Of a stretch of DNA of 64,000 nt, positions 1-11,916 are shown piece after piece; position 1 is the stretch's first letter; the number at the start of each line of letters is the position of its first letter. The notes under the pieces are model-generated. The model made no database searches. It saw only the letters and a program-made list of their open reading frames with translations, and had not been told where the DNA came from. Source of the DNA: Anabas testudineus. Lineage: Eukaryota; Chordata; Actinopteri; Anabantiformes; Anabantidae. The DNA lies in the NCBI RefSeq assembly GCF_900324465.2, contig NC_046618.1, positions 8,364,063 to 8,428,062 on the forward strand, in the 5' to 3' direction. A program made the translations under genes and the position numbers.

Positions 1-559
1 AACATTAACTCTATTAAATTACAATCAATAGTAGTCCTAATAAAATTAGGAGTTCTTTCTAAACAAAAGAAAACGCATTTGTGTTGAGAAGATCTTTTGA
101 ATACACAAACTACAGGACACTTTGGTTTTCATCTAATGTTAAATACAATAAAAGGAGTCATCTGTCAAAACTTGCATTAAATGCATGGCGTTGAGCTTTT
201 CCTCTACGGTGCGTTTGATTCACCAATCCCTCTTGCGAGGACTTTGCGGTGCGGACACATGAGCCTTGCACGGAGCGATCTTCCCTTTTATCTCACTTTC
301 CTAAAATGGGAATTTGGTTCTTCTCAATGGTTATTCACAGACCGGACTGTGTTTATGCACTGCCTAGTGTATAATGTTTAAACTGTTCACTAGCCCCGCT
401 CTTTCGGAGTGCCACGCCACCACATGCAGGACACCTTGGCTGATACGTCCCCAGTAGCCAAACTAGCGTTCTGCTCCGGTGAGAGTCAGCATCATCGCCA
501 CCAGTAATAGGAAGGGCGCATCCCGGATAGCTAGCTGGCTAGCTGCATATAACATAACG
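1..559. other. Upstream flank and 5' UTR/promoter of dbnl
   Basis: No supported gene lies here. The first ~400 bases are AT-rich and the short open frames carry no recognisable protein. From about 410 onward the sequence is less AT-rich and shows repeated GCTAGC/TAGCTAGC words (for example near 530-545), as often seen in teleost promoter and 5' UTR regions. It runs directly into the dbnl start codon at 560, so the 5' UTR and core promoter probably lie within roughly 400-559. No TATA box was seen. The transcription start is inferred, not observed. Confidence 0.4.
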
Positions 560-3500
560 ATGGCAGTAAACCTCAGCAAAAATGGCCCTGCACTAACAGC
601 TGCATTTAAAGAAGTGGTAGATGAGAAATCCAACACAAACTGGTAAGGAAAGGCGTTTTTAAATACTGTGCTGGGATGAATCGTGCTAGCTACAGTGTTG
701 GTTAGCATAGATCCTTCCTGTGAGAAGAAGTTAACGTTAACCTACTGTTAGCTGTTAAATACATGTAACCTGTGAGCTTAGTGCTTTACTAATACCAGCA
801 GACCTCATACTTAATAAATATGTGACAACGTTAGCTAGCTGTGGTCAGCACTGTTGACATGGGTGTTTAGCTTTGTCACAGTTAACGCTAATGGACGCTA
901 ACGTTAAGTGAGCAGCTGGTAACGAGGCTAATTGTTAAATAACTAAGCTAGTTACACAAACCACCCAACGAGCAGAGCCCTAAACCTGCATATTTTGTAT
1001 GTATGTTGTCTTTTTTTTCTGATAAGCTCGTATGTTATTAAAATGAAGGAATAAGTTGTTGGCTATCGTTATCGCTCCCACTTCCTGGAAAGTTATCAGA
1101 AGTTAAATATGACTAACGTAACATGAGAAAGTCAAATCTAAGAACTTCCTCTTCGCTGTACCTAGTGTTAGACCGCAGCTCAAGTTTGCATTAAAGTTTA
1201 AATTAAACCTGTTGAGGTCGACTGCAGTGTTTAATGTTGACCTCAATTAGTGTATCATCGTCCAGGGAGTCCTGCTGGCTCCATGTTCACACAGTCTGTC
1301 TTATGGATGTTTTCCACCATCACCTTCACTCAGTTTTAGCTATTGTCCAGCCACCTACCAACCCAATAATTACTCTTATTCTAGTAGATGTTGTCTGGCA
1401 GGAAAAGTAAAGGTGAAAAGATCACAAGTGATGAAATCAAGACGTGGTCTTACTTTGACTAATTTCAGTGTGAGGAAGTGACACTTGCCTATTTTAGAGA
1501 GGATGTGCTATATCCACTGTGCTGATTAGAAATTAATGCTATTATAGGCCTGCTAGAGACAGTGAGCTTGTGCTGTAGTATATTTACTTTTGTAAAAGTA
1601 AATTCTTTATTTAGGGTTAAATTGAAACCGCAGGTAAACATTTAATTGTGTAGGACCCTAGTGGTATGAATACTTGACAAATACACCAGTCAACCACGAC
1701 TTGTGTAGATCTACTTCATACCTCCAAAAGACCTCAGACGAGGCATCGCCACGAGACCCCTGAGTGTGTCCTCTGGTATCTAGCACAGAGACATCAGAAT
1801 CATGTATTTAAACTCCTGTAAGATAGGTGTTTTCCAGCAAATCCCTCAAAATGAGACCTCAGTGTTCCTCAAACCATTCCAGAGCAAGCTTTGCGTGTGG
1901 CAGCACTTTGGGAACACTGTTAGAAAATACTGTTGACATCAAGGGATGTACTTGGTGTATCACATTATTTAGTTGGGTAGTACATAGTAGCACTGATCTG
2001 AATGCCAGGACCCAAGGTTTACCACCTGAACATTGCCAGAACATCACACTGCCTCCCTCTGTCTTGACTTTGTCCTCGTGCCATCTTTTCCTCCCCAGAT
2101 AAACAAACCACCAACGCCCTGCTGTCCATATTATGTAAAAGAAAACTCTTCTGTGTGTATGACCATGTCACTAGTTGACCAGTTGGCCACTTAGGCCACT
2201 TGTTAGATACTGATCACTGCATACCAGGAACTCCCCTGGTACCCCATGCTCTGACCTTGTTGTTTAGCCGTAACAATTTGACCCTTACCAAATCAAATCG
2301 TTACACTACCCATTTTTCCTGTAAGTTTTAACGTTGTAGCTGATCAGTGTATATGCTAAGTGTTTATCATGTCAGTGTCTCATAACTAAATGGCAAAACG
2401 GACAAAATCTTCTGGGTGTGCTATTAAATCCTAGCATTAATCCTCCTATAGCCATATTGTTAGGTATAGCAATACAAAGTCTGGACAGAGAGGAAAAGCT
2501 CAAAAAACAAAACAGCATGCTGTTACAGATTTACCTGGCTTAATGTGGATGGGTTTAAAAGTGCAGTGACACTAGTATATTTACACTACCCTACTTCCAC
2601 TGTAACATCAGTCCTCTAAGTAGAGAGCTTAATGTTGAGAGGTTTTTAAAGTAGGTTGGTTTACAAACCATCTGTAGCTCATTCCTCTGTGTTACTGCTA
2701 GTCTGATTTTCAAATCCTTTATCTGGTGTAACCTACAGGGTCCTGTTCACCTATGAGGGAAACAGTAATGATATCCGCCTGGCAGAAAAAGGAGGTGAGT
2801 AAGACTGTCAAGACTATATTGCAGTTTCGTGATCTCAACATAATATTATCAAATGTGTGCAGGAATGCCAATGTCAGCAGCTGCAGCAGTGGAATATCAG
2901 GACAAAAGGGTTGCTTGCCTCTGCAAGAGGAAAAAATGTCCAGAGTTACACAACAAACCACAGTAGGCATTTTACTTTTCCACAATGTTTGTGTTTCAGA
3001 TGGGGGACTGGAGGAGTTGGTTGAAGAACTCAATAGTGGAAAAGTGATGTATGCTTTCTGCCGGGTCCAGGATCCAAATTCTGGTCTGCCTAAATATGTC
3101 CTCATCAACTGGGTTAGTGCTGGACTGAACTTTTGTAACTTTGTTTGTCCTCTTTTGAAGTAAGCCGTCGTTAAACAATTATTTGTGTTTCAGACTGGAG
3201 AAGGAGTGAACGATGCCAGGAAAGGAATCTGTGCAAATCATGTCAGCTCCATGGCTAATTTTCTTAAGGTATGTCTGCAGAGGAGTCATTTGTGAGCCAA
3301 ATAGTATGTTAATGATGACTTTAAATATCACTTAAGGGGGGAAAAACAAGAAGAGTGGCTTATGTTGTGCTGCAGGCAATGTTGAAATAATGCGGTAGGT
3401 TTTGTTGGATTGATTTCAATGTCATTCCTATGCTGTGCATGTAAAAAGGCTACTGGGTGGTGCAGGCATGAATCAAGATAACGATATAAAGATAGGCCTT

Positions 3501-6500
3501 TCCTTGCTTGCCTATGTATTGAAAGGACCTTTTTTTTTTTTTTTTTGTGCGGTTTCAGGGAGCCCATGTCACAGTAAATGCAAGAGCTGAGGAAGATGTG
3601 GAACCTGAAGTGATCATGCAAAAGGTGGCCAAAGCCTCAGGAGCCAACTACAGCTTCCACAAAGAAGGCTCCAGCCGCTTCCAGGACAGTGGTCCTCAGG
3701 GTCCTGTGGTATGCACCAATCTTTGCTTGTCTTTGACTGGAGAAAGAGAGAAAGCAGTGGGCTAGATCTTATCTAAGCTCCTTAGACTAGACTTTTTTTT
3801 CTTTGTTATGACATTCAGACTAACCCCAAACTTCTGACATTGAAATCTGTGCACCAGTGTAATTTTTTTATTATGTAAAAGTGTGTTGTTTGTTTGTTTG
3901 TTTGTATGTTTGTACAATAAGCTTTAATAGTCTCTTCCTTCCTGTAGGGATCAGTATACCAGAAGACAAATGCTATGTCTGAAATCAAAAAGACCAACAA
4001 AGACAACTTCTGGGCACAGGCAGAGGTAGGCTCCTGAGCTAGCATGCAGCTAATGCTGAGGTCCACTTAATATCTGCAACTGTCTCTAAAAAACACTCCC
4101 TTCAATTGTATTTTTATGTGATTGAATCGTTGACTCACTGACGTTGAAAGAACATTGAAATATTGCAGAAGTTTGAAGTTTCTGTCACACACCGCCATTT
4201 TAGAAAGAAGAGGAGAAACGTCGGCAGGAGGAACGACGCAAGGCAGAGGAGGAGCGGCAGAAGCTGGAGAGAGAAAGGAGAGACAGAGAGACCAAGGAGG
4301 CAGCACTGAGGGACAAAAGGGACAAGGAGAGGGCCTCTCAAATTGAGCAACAGAAGTAGGTAGCAACTTGATGGAAAACGCAGACTGGTAAAAACTGGTC
4401 TACAGTAACAATATTGAAAGGGTGAAATTAAATGTCACCTGTTTTCTAAAAGGTTTGTCTTTTTCTTTATTAGGAAGTACCAACAGCAACAGGACGCTGG
4501 GAGTAGAGAGCAGGAGAAACATAGCAGGGTGAGTCCCTCATTGTGCCATTATCTGACAAGATCACGTAATAAAGCTGGAAGAGACATAAAAACAGACGGC
4601 GACATGAGAATGAACGTTTTTTTTTTTTTTGGTTTGTTTGTTTTATGATAAATAAGTTAAATAGTCTTTGGTAGCACACATATCTTGCAAACACAAGGTC
4701 AGATGTTAGCCAATCTCAGCAGTGCAAACATTGATATCAACCAATCATTAGGAGGAGCAGGAGGAGGAGCAGACAGCCCAGAGGAAAGCAGTGAGCAGAG
4801 GTGAATCTGTGGAGAAGGCCAACGTGAGTCCCCCTCCCTGAAAGCAATCTCACTTCTGGCCTAACTGCTTTTCTTTTTCTGCCCTATGCCACGACAAGCC
4901 TTGCCTCTTTCTGATCAAACGTGAACCTTTTGAAGCTCAACGTGTAACACTTGTTTTCCAGTCTTTTGTCTTCTAAATGACATCTTTCCGTAATAAACTT
5001 ATAGAAACCCTAGTTTTTCACCAACACTTGCCTTACATACAGTTTGTTTTCTGCTTCCTAGGAGGCAGCCTCTCTCATTTCCCAGCGTGCTGTGAATCCC
5101 AGGGAGATGTTCAAGCAGAGAGAGAGGGGAATAACTCCCAGTGACTCAGATGTCCCCCATGCTGCCCCTGCTAGCCCCCAGCCAGGTATCAGCCCAGCAT
5201 AAACAGTCACTTTTTCATATAGATCTGTTTGCTTTACATGTCACAGCCCCTCCTGCATTACTGCAACTTGCTCTTAGCTTCTCTTAGGTAGTGGGAGGTG
5301 GTAGGTACAAGCTGGTGGCTCTTCTAGAGGAGGCTGCTGTATCCTAGCACCATACTTTTCCTTCAGTCTCTTCATCAGAGTGTCTCATAGTCATACTTAA
5401 CACTATGTTTCCATCATGTTGTCCTCTCTTCTTCTGCTCAGCCTGTCTGCTCTTTGTTGTTTTTCTCTCTCCCTTCATGTTTTTGTGCATGTTTTTGGGG
5501 GTTCCATGTGTGTCTCGGCTCAGGGCGCCTGCAAAGCCCTTTTCTGTCTAAGCAAGTGTATGAATCTGAGCGAGCCAGCTCACCTCAGCGCCAAGCGTCT
5601 CCTGTGCCAGCAGGCTCTGCATCTCCTGTCCGTGCCACAGGTGTGAGCTTACACACACACACACACACACACACGTGCAGTCTTTACACAACATACTTGG
5701 CAACACTCTCATACTTAATCAGTATCATGCTTCTCACTGTTGTTTCTGTGTGCCGTCATCTTCATATTCCTCATAATCATGGGTAGTCATCATGTGCCAT
5801 GTTTCCACTCACTCTGTATTTTCAGCTTTTTGTTTTTGCAAAAAACTTCTTCATTGCTGTTTTTTTACTGCTCAAGCACAACGTGCCAAGAATGCTCTTA
5901 TGTCTGGGACTGGTGGTGGTTTTCAGTCTTTGTGGTGAATGTGTTCCTGTGTGTACTTTGCATGTCTGTGCTTGTGTTTTGGGTGATAAGAGCCTGATGT
6001 GGGTGATGGACAGTCCAGGTGTGAGTATGATGAGCAGGAGGCAGCCCCCCAGGAGCAGTGCAAAGGTGGGACCCATTTCATACAACCTCAGCCTCCCAAC
6101 CCTCCCATCTGCTTCTTAAAATTAATGTTTTTACAACAACACAGTATTTGCTCTGGTCAGACTGTACTGCCACAGAAGGCTGCTGCCTCCACCTGCTGGT
6201 AGATGGGCGCCTCAGCTGGGACACATCATACTGACATACTCTCTTTTTTTCAGAGGACACACCAGCTGCCAACTCGTATGTTGAGGAGACAACTCATGAG
6301 GAGCCCGTTCAGGTGTTTGTTTACCTACCTTTACCAGGACAATGTTTTCATCGTACAATTTAATTCTGATGCAGAACTCAACCTTCATTTGCTCCCAGGT
6401 GGAGGATAATAGTTCCTATGAGGTGACCACTGAGGAGACATCAGATAGAGGCAACTGTGCCAGAGCCCTATATGACTACCAGGCTGGTGAGTTTTTCCAA

Positions 6501-6933
6501 ATAGTCCACACACCCCTGTAGTTTACCATTCCCAACCTTTACCTACACCTCTGTGTTTCAGCCATTGTCAGTTGCGTTATTGCTCCATCTGCTTTAACTG
6601 TGTATATCAGCTCCACTTTGATTTAAATCCTATACCCTAGTGTGACGGTTATGTTTCTCATTAATTTTCGTTGATAATACAGGAGATCACCTTCTCACAC
6701 ATTAGGTGTTGAGGAAATTGTTGTGTTTAACATTAACAGTGTATATTATTCAGTTACTGCTGATATTGATGGCACGCTGCCCTCCTTCTCTTTCAGCTGA
6801 TGATACAGAGATCTCCTTCGACCCAGACGATATCATCACTGGTATTGAGATGATAGACGAGGGCTGGTGGCGAGGTTTTAGCCCAGATGGCCATTTTGGA
6901 ATGTTCCCGGCCAATTACGTGGAGATGATCTAG
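560..6933 (+). CDS. dbnl: Drebrin-like protein (mAbp1/HIP-55), 15 coding exons
   Basis: Actin-binding adaptor that links F-actin to endocytosis and kinase signalling through an N-terminal ADF-H domain and a C-terminal SH3 domain. Coding exons: 560-642, 2739-2794, 3000-3112, 3194-3268, 3559-3708, 3948-4025, 4204-4355, 4474-4528, 4752-4823, 5062-5185, 5524-5640, 5991-6065, 6254-6312, 6399-6486, 6797-6933. All junctions are GT-AG and the phases sum to 478 codons (477 aa). The start [12 protein letters not shown] is typical of the family. Residues ~4-133 form the ADF-H domain. Residues ~186-278 are a charged E/R/K/Q-rich coiled coil. Exon 10 encodes the drebrin-family stretch [15 protein letters not shown]. 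Residues ~422-477 are an SH3 domain (ALYDYQA, the GWWRG core, PANYVEMI at the end). Human DBNL is about 430 aa, so the linker between coiled coil and SH3 is longer here. Exons 11-13 in that linker could be alternatively spliced. Intron 1 hosts a Tc1-like relic. Confidence 0.95.
1681..2354 (-). mobile_element. Decayed Tc1/mariner-type DNA transposon in dbnl intron 1
   Basis: The plus strand reads as the antisense of a common teleost Tc1/mariner-type element. On the minus strand a fragment at 1859-2047 reads like a DDE transposase, with recognisable pieces such as VHPLMSTVF and the WFEEH block. The expected end sequences are present in degenerate form: ATACACCAGTCAACC at the left and TGATCAGTGTAT at the right. 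The copy is shorter than an intact element because internal parts are missing, and the transposase frame is interrupted, so it is inactive. Family assignment is from memory of the consensus, not from a database search. Confidence 0.75.
5651..5674. repeat. (AC)12 microsatellite in dbnl intron 11
   Basis: A pure AC dinucleotide run begins about 10 bases after the donor site of the dbnl exon that ends at 5640. Confidence 0.95.
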
Positions 6934-8085
6934 CCCCGCGTAATCGCCCCACCCCTCACCCCCACAGATCATCACACTGTCAGCCCAAGAGGACCTCAGC
7001 AGTAGAACAACACACAGAGTCCTCTCACAAGTGATCAGGCTGAAACAGAGCGAATGAGGCTCCACATCATGGACCAATGACCGGGTGGTTATCACGGGCC
7101 AGAAGCTTTTGAAATCTCCTCTTTTCAAGAAAGCAGTTCCATTAAATTGTTAAAGTTGTAAGCAGTTGACGGTTAGGGATAGTTCATGGATTTGTGAAGT
7201 CCCATTAGCTGAGCGAAATCCTGACCCCAGCCCAAGATAAGTGTCTTTACCTATAAATGTGATGCAGTACAGTATCAGCCTTTGTTAACATTAACAGCAC
7301 TTCTAGTTCACGTTCCCTAAAAAGTGGCTTGAGTTCTATTTCAGGTATAATTTTGTGGTTACGTGTAGCAAATGCTCCTGTACATTTCAGGAAAAAAAAA
7401 TCTAAGATGGCGGTACCAGCTACAGTATAATCGTTTTGCCTTGTTTTTGCCTTTGTTTACCAGCAGACTGAAGTTTACTTTTTTTTTTACGTGATCAAAC
7501 TTATGCCTGTGTGCATTTCAAACAACTTTTTAGTACTGATCCGACTGTGATTAAAGTGAATATTTACAAAACAAAACAAAACAAAAAAACAGATTGTGTT
7601 TGCTGTGGCTGAATTTAGTGGGGAGTACATAAAATGGTTAAGTTCCCTTTAACTGTGAACATATATCTGTTTTCATTTCAAGTCCTTCCTCATATGAACC
7701 AAATCATTTCAACATATTTATGTTTTCAGGGACAAGCTGAAGAGCAGAAAACATAAGTCAGCAATTCTTGCTCATCTAAAGTTGATTGAGTGCATATAGT
7801 GACATACTGTAATGATGCCATATGGAGCAGAAAAGATTGCAGTGACACTCTGTGCAAAGTGCTCGGGGACATTTTAATTCACAGCAATCACTGATTTTAT
7901 CTTGGAACAAATTTTTTGCATTTCAAATGATTGAGGCCAGTGGACATGAGCAAAAACGAATTGACTGTGAATAGAAAGGGGCGTCACATATGCATTGTAT
8001 TAATCACGTTTGTGTTTCCAGAATCTATTGTATTGTAATGACATTCTTCATAATAAAATGAATAAACACGGCGGTGTTGTCATAT
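6934..8085 (+). other. dbnl 3' UTR with tandem poly(A) signals
   Basis: The region downstream of the dbnl stop has no coding features and is AT-rich. Two AATAAA hexamers lie close together at 8052-8057 and 8061-8066, which would put the cleavage site at about 8075-8085. The resulting ~1.1 kb 3' UTR is an ordinary length. The cleavage site itself is inferred. Confidence 0.65.
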
Positions 8086-8534
8086 CTTCACTGGTTGAAC
8101 ACAGCATAGCACCAGCTGCATACGGTTTAGATTTAGCTTGAAATAACAGAAAAGCTTCAGGGATTTTCAGAGGTCTAACAGGAACTCAAACGTATACACA
8201 GATTCAGTATGTGCTCTACAATCAGTTTCCTGGAATGAGGCAACAGCTGGGGAATTCACCTCTAATGCATAGGTTTCATTTTCACACGAAAAATCAGATT
8301 TTACTTCTCCCACATCCTTCAGTTAAATCATTGTGTGAGAATGAATGAGAAACGACGCACCTGACAAATTATTGACTTTATTTATTTCATTTTCCAGTTA
8401 GTAATTTAAAATTACTAACTGGATTTTCAAGAAGATGAAAACCTGTGTCTGCTATATATACTGGCTTCACCGTTGTTGTTGGTGCTGTTCACAGGTTTTA
8501 ATGGGGTACTGTCCCAATAACGTAGAACCAGTGG

Positions 8535-8745
8535 GTGCCTACTGACTCACATGTGTTTATGCACTCAGCAGCTGGCGATGTTGGGAAAGTGTGGGAAATA
8601 TTTTTTGCCAGTTGTGGTGGACAGGTGCCACAACGTACAGTGCATCACAGCTTGCTGTGTGTGGGGCTGTGTAGCTGCACACCAGTCGGACTGGCCATGC
8701 TGAACCGTGTCCACATTAAAACCAGCAGGTGGTGTTAATGTGACT
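8535..8745 (+). mobile_element. Tc1/mariner transposase fragment, plus orientation
   Basis: The plus strand encodes a short piece that resembles the middle of the same teleost Tc1-type transposase seen at 1681-2354. The readable part is QRTVHHSLLCVGL followed by LAMLNRVH, at about 8632-8720. No terminal repeats were recognised on either side and the open frame covers only a small part of a transposase, so this is a truncated fossil. It is in the opposite orientation to the dbnl intron copy. Confidence 0.65.
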
Positions 8746-11337
8746 GATGGGTGGATGTATAAATTCCATATCCTTATGTCAGTGAGGCAGGTGGTTTTCT
8801 TTATGTTTTAGGCATAAGTTTAAACTAACCCAACTGAATATCGCTGAAGAACAAACTGAAGCTCAGACGTTGGTAGACTTTGTTGTCTGTTCAGTTATTT
8901 CATTACAGTCCTGCTATGTCAGTAGTAGTCCCAGCCTGTTCTGAAATTGAACTGAAATCATGTTCAAATTCAGCGTTAATATTAGCTTTTCATGAAATGA
9001 ATCAGCCTCTTCTCTGGATTTCGTTTCAGGATATTTTGTGTCTTACACCTACATCATGTAGAAACTATGAAAATAGAAATATGACCTCCCACTATTAAAG
9101 TTTTTGTTCACGTCTGCTTTTAATGGTGGGAAGCTGCGTGTTTACTTTTAACCCTAAAAGTACAGGACGGACATTTAAGCCCATTTATTCCAGAACCACC
9201 TTGTTCTGTAAAATTTTATGACACTTTCTCACCATAGCTGGAATCTTCTGTGCCACTTAGACATTTGTTCGTCGTTCCCAGGATAGTGACTCACTTCAGA
9301 CAGGAAACCCTTTCTGTGTTGGATTCACAATATTTTCTCCACCCGTTCTCATTTACACAGCGTTGCCCTCACCTCAACCTCATATGTTTATGTCAGTGAA
9401 AGTCTGAGATGAATAGCTGGGGATTTTCTCAGTCTCAACCACCCATGTTTTTGCTCATCGTCACATTTGTTGTTGGCTGCAGAGAATAACTCACAACAGC
9501 TTTACAAAAACATATCTCAATTAAATGGAATGGAAAACATAAACTAGTAATTTATTGTCATGGACGTTCACATCTTACCACACGTCTGTTCTTTGCTTTG
9601 TTTATTTCTGTATTAGATAAAGGATTTCTTTCTTATCACGTCTCATTGTGTCTAGAATTAGGTGGTGATTCAGATATCTAACCATCTAATCTAAAATCTG
9701 TCATTTACATCTGTTTTGGCATATTTATTCTGTCTGAGTCACTTTTCATAATGGAGCTACAGTATGTCAATATGAATAGTTTAATATTGCATTTCTTCCA
9801 TTTTCGCTGATTCTCTCCACAATTTCAATTTCTCAAGAAGCTAAACTAAAACTAAAACTTGTTTTGTATTTTGTTTTTATCAAACAAGAAAAAAAAAAAA
9901 AATCCCTATGAGATTTGGACACTGTGTAGATATTTGGTTATTTTGACATTTAAATGTTAATCTTTTTGAAATGTCATACTCTATCCGCACCAGATGGAGG
10001 AATAGGGCATCCCCCTTTCAAACAGATCAAAAACACGAGGAGGAAACGTGGATAGTTCGAGAAGCTTTATCACCTGTGTGTGTTTTTTGTCACGAGATCT
10101 GTGGTGCTTCACTGTCTCGTGTGGGACGGTCAAATTAAAATGGAGGGAAACGCACTTTTTAAGTTTTAACAGTGGAGATGGGTTTAAAGTGCCACGTCTG
10201 CTGACTTCTCTGATGCAATAATGAATGAACTGATGCCCTCTGAAATCTCTGGCATGCGGCCTTGAGGAACATGAAATCTGAACACAGTCACCTTTGACTC
10301 ATCTCTGGTGGAAGAGAAATAGTTGACCGTTTTTAGCCCGCTTTCCACTCATCTCTAGTGGAAAAAGAAGCAGCTTCTGCATTGTCCTGACTTCTTATTT
10401 TTAGCCTATGTATTTAGGGTAATGGCCTGTAGAAACCAGTTTAAAGAAGTCGTGCTTCACCTCTTCCTTAAAATGTCGAGGTCCTAAAATCGCTACAGTT
10501 TTCTCAACACTTTCTTCTACCTGACGGTGTGAGCGGTTAGGGAATGCATTTACTCAGCCCTTAGCTTCAGTGAGTCAAATCTACATGTATGTGCGACTCC
10601 TGTTTAAAGCGCTCTGCGCCAAACAATGCCAAAACACATATGCAGTGATTTGGTCTGCTCATTTTAGGTGAACACACCTTAAATTCAGCTCAGGGTTTTC
10701 ATTTAGTTAATTTAGTTTCTAAAGAAAAACTATTTTTATGGTTGCTAAAGAGCAGAATTACAAATAAACTCCATTCAAATCAATTAAAATGTATTTGTAC
10801 GCATGTATTTATACCTACAGTATCAAAAATGCTTTTCATATAATAACCAGTACTTGTACTCCAACATTAATCTTATTTTTGCTCTGTTTAAATAAGCTCT
10901 TCTTGCTGTGTTACCCATTATAAATAAGGGAAGTGTGATGCTTTCAAAGTGTTAACTCATTGTGGCATTTATTGCTTCTTCTTATAGTTCTTAGAACATC
11001 AATTTTTACTGCAGGAAACGTAGTAAAAGCAACACACAGTGCAGCACATAAAAAATACCACCACTCCATATGGACATGTACAGCGTAGTGCATCAGTCTG
11101 GAAGTATCCAGCTCAAAGATTTTCCTGACAGTTGACTCAAGCAGTGAGTAACAGTTGAATGGTGCAATCTTGCTTCCTTTATTTGAAATAAATTCCTAGA
11201 ATGTGTTTTAATAATGTCTGGGAAATGCTATTCCTATGTTTAGACTCTTTATTCTGAATATGGTTGCGCAGTTCTTTTCAAATCCACCGTGCAAACTGAA
11301 GTTGATTCGGTTTGATTTTATTCTGTCCCTCTAAAAA

Positions 11338-11363
11338 CATATATATATATATATATATATATA
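11338..11363. repeat. (AT)13 microsatellite
   Basis: A pure alternating AT run lies between dbnl and arid5a-like. Confidence 0.95.
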
Positions 11364-11793
11364 AGCTTGTACTTATCTTTATCCCTAGGGATCATTATCT
11401 TTCTTCACTTTCCTCATGTTTTATCTTCATTTTATTAGTTAATAACATGGAAACTGCGTGGATTAAATCAATTTGATAAGATCTTAGTTATATCCCACGA
11501 ATTCTGTTTTCGTATGTACTGAACACAATGGTTTGTGGAAACATGTCCACAAACGGAGCTGACAGTAAAGTGACATGTGTCTCTGTGTACACTGTGAACA
11601 TGAGAGTGTAAGTGTTTAATATTTCCCAGAAGTAAAATAATAATAAACATCTGTAAAAAGGAACCATTTAGACACAGCTGGTGGTTTTTGTGTGTGCATG
11701 AAAATCAGATCAGGAGATGAAACAGAGAGAAGAGGCTTTCTGAGAACGAAAACTCAGTTTCCCAGACTCATTTGCAGCAGAGCCCTCGGTCGA

Positions 11794-11916
11794 CCAATGA
11801 AACTGCCTTGTGGGACACCTTCCTATTTCGAGGTGTGATGTTGAAGAGGGCAACGCATGAATTACTGTCACAAAACACAGTCAAGTCAGAGACTAGAGGA
11901 CAACTTCTGGAAATGG
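11794..11916 (+). promoter_or_regulatory. Candidate promoter/first exon of arid5a-like with CCAAT box
   Basis: A CCAAT box lies at 11794-11798. About 115 bases downstream is a strong-context start codon, GAAATGG, at 11913, followed directly by a donor site (GTGAGA at 11917). The spacing and the good Kozak context suggest the first exon of arid5a-like, but the transcription start cannot be seen. Confidence 0.45.

Larger units (their letters stand above)
8086..11690. other. Intergenic region between dbnl and arid5a-like
   Basis: No gene is supported here. The short open frames show no family resemblance except one transposase fragment, annotated separately at 8535-8745. An AT microsatellite lies at 11338-11363. 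The rest is AT-rich unique-looking sequence in which nothing further was recognised. Confidence 0.6.

Noticed and set aside
4067-4366. Minus-strand and alternate-frame open frames over 4067-4366
   Set aside because: They are shadows of the dbnl coiled-coil exon at 4204-4355, whose GAG/AAG/CGG-rich codons leave the other frames open.
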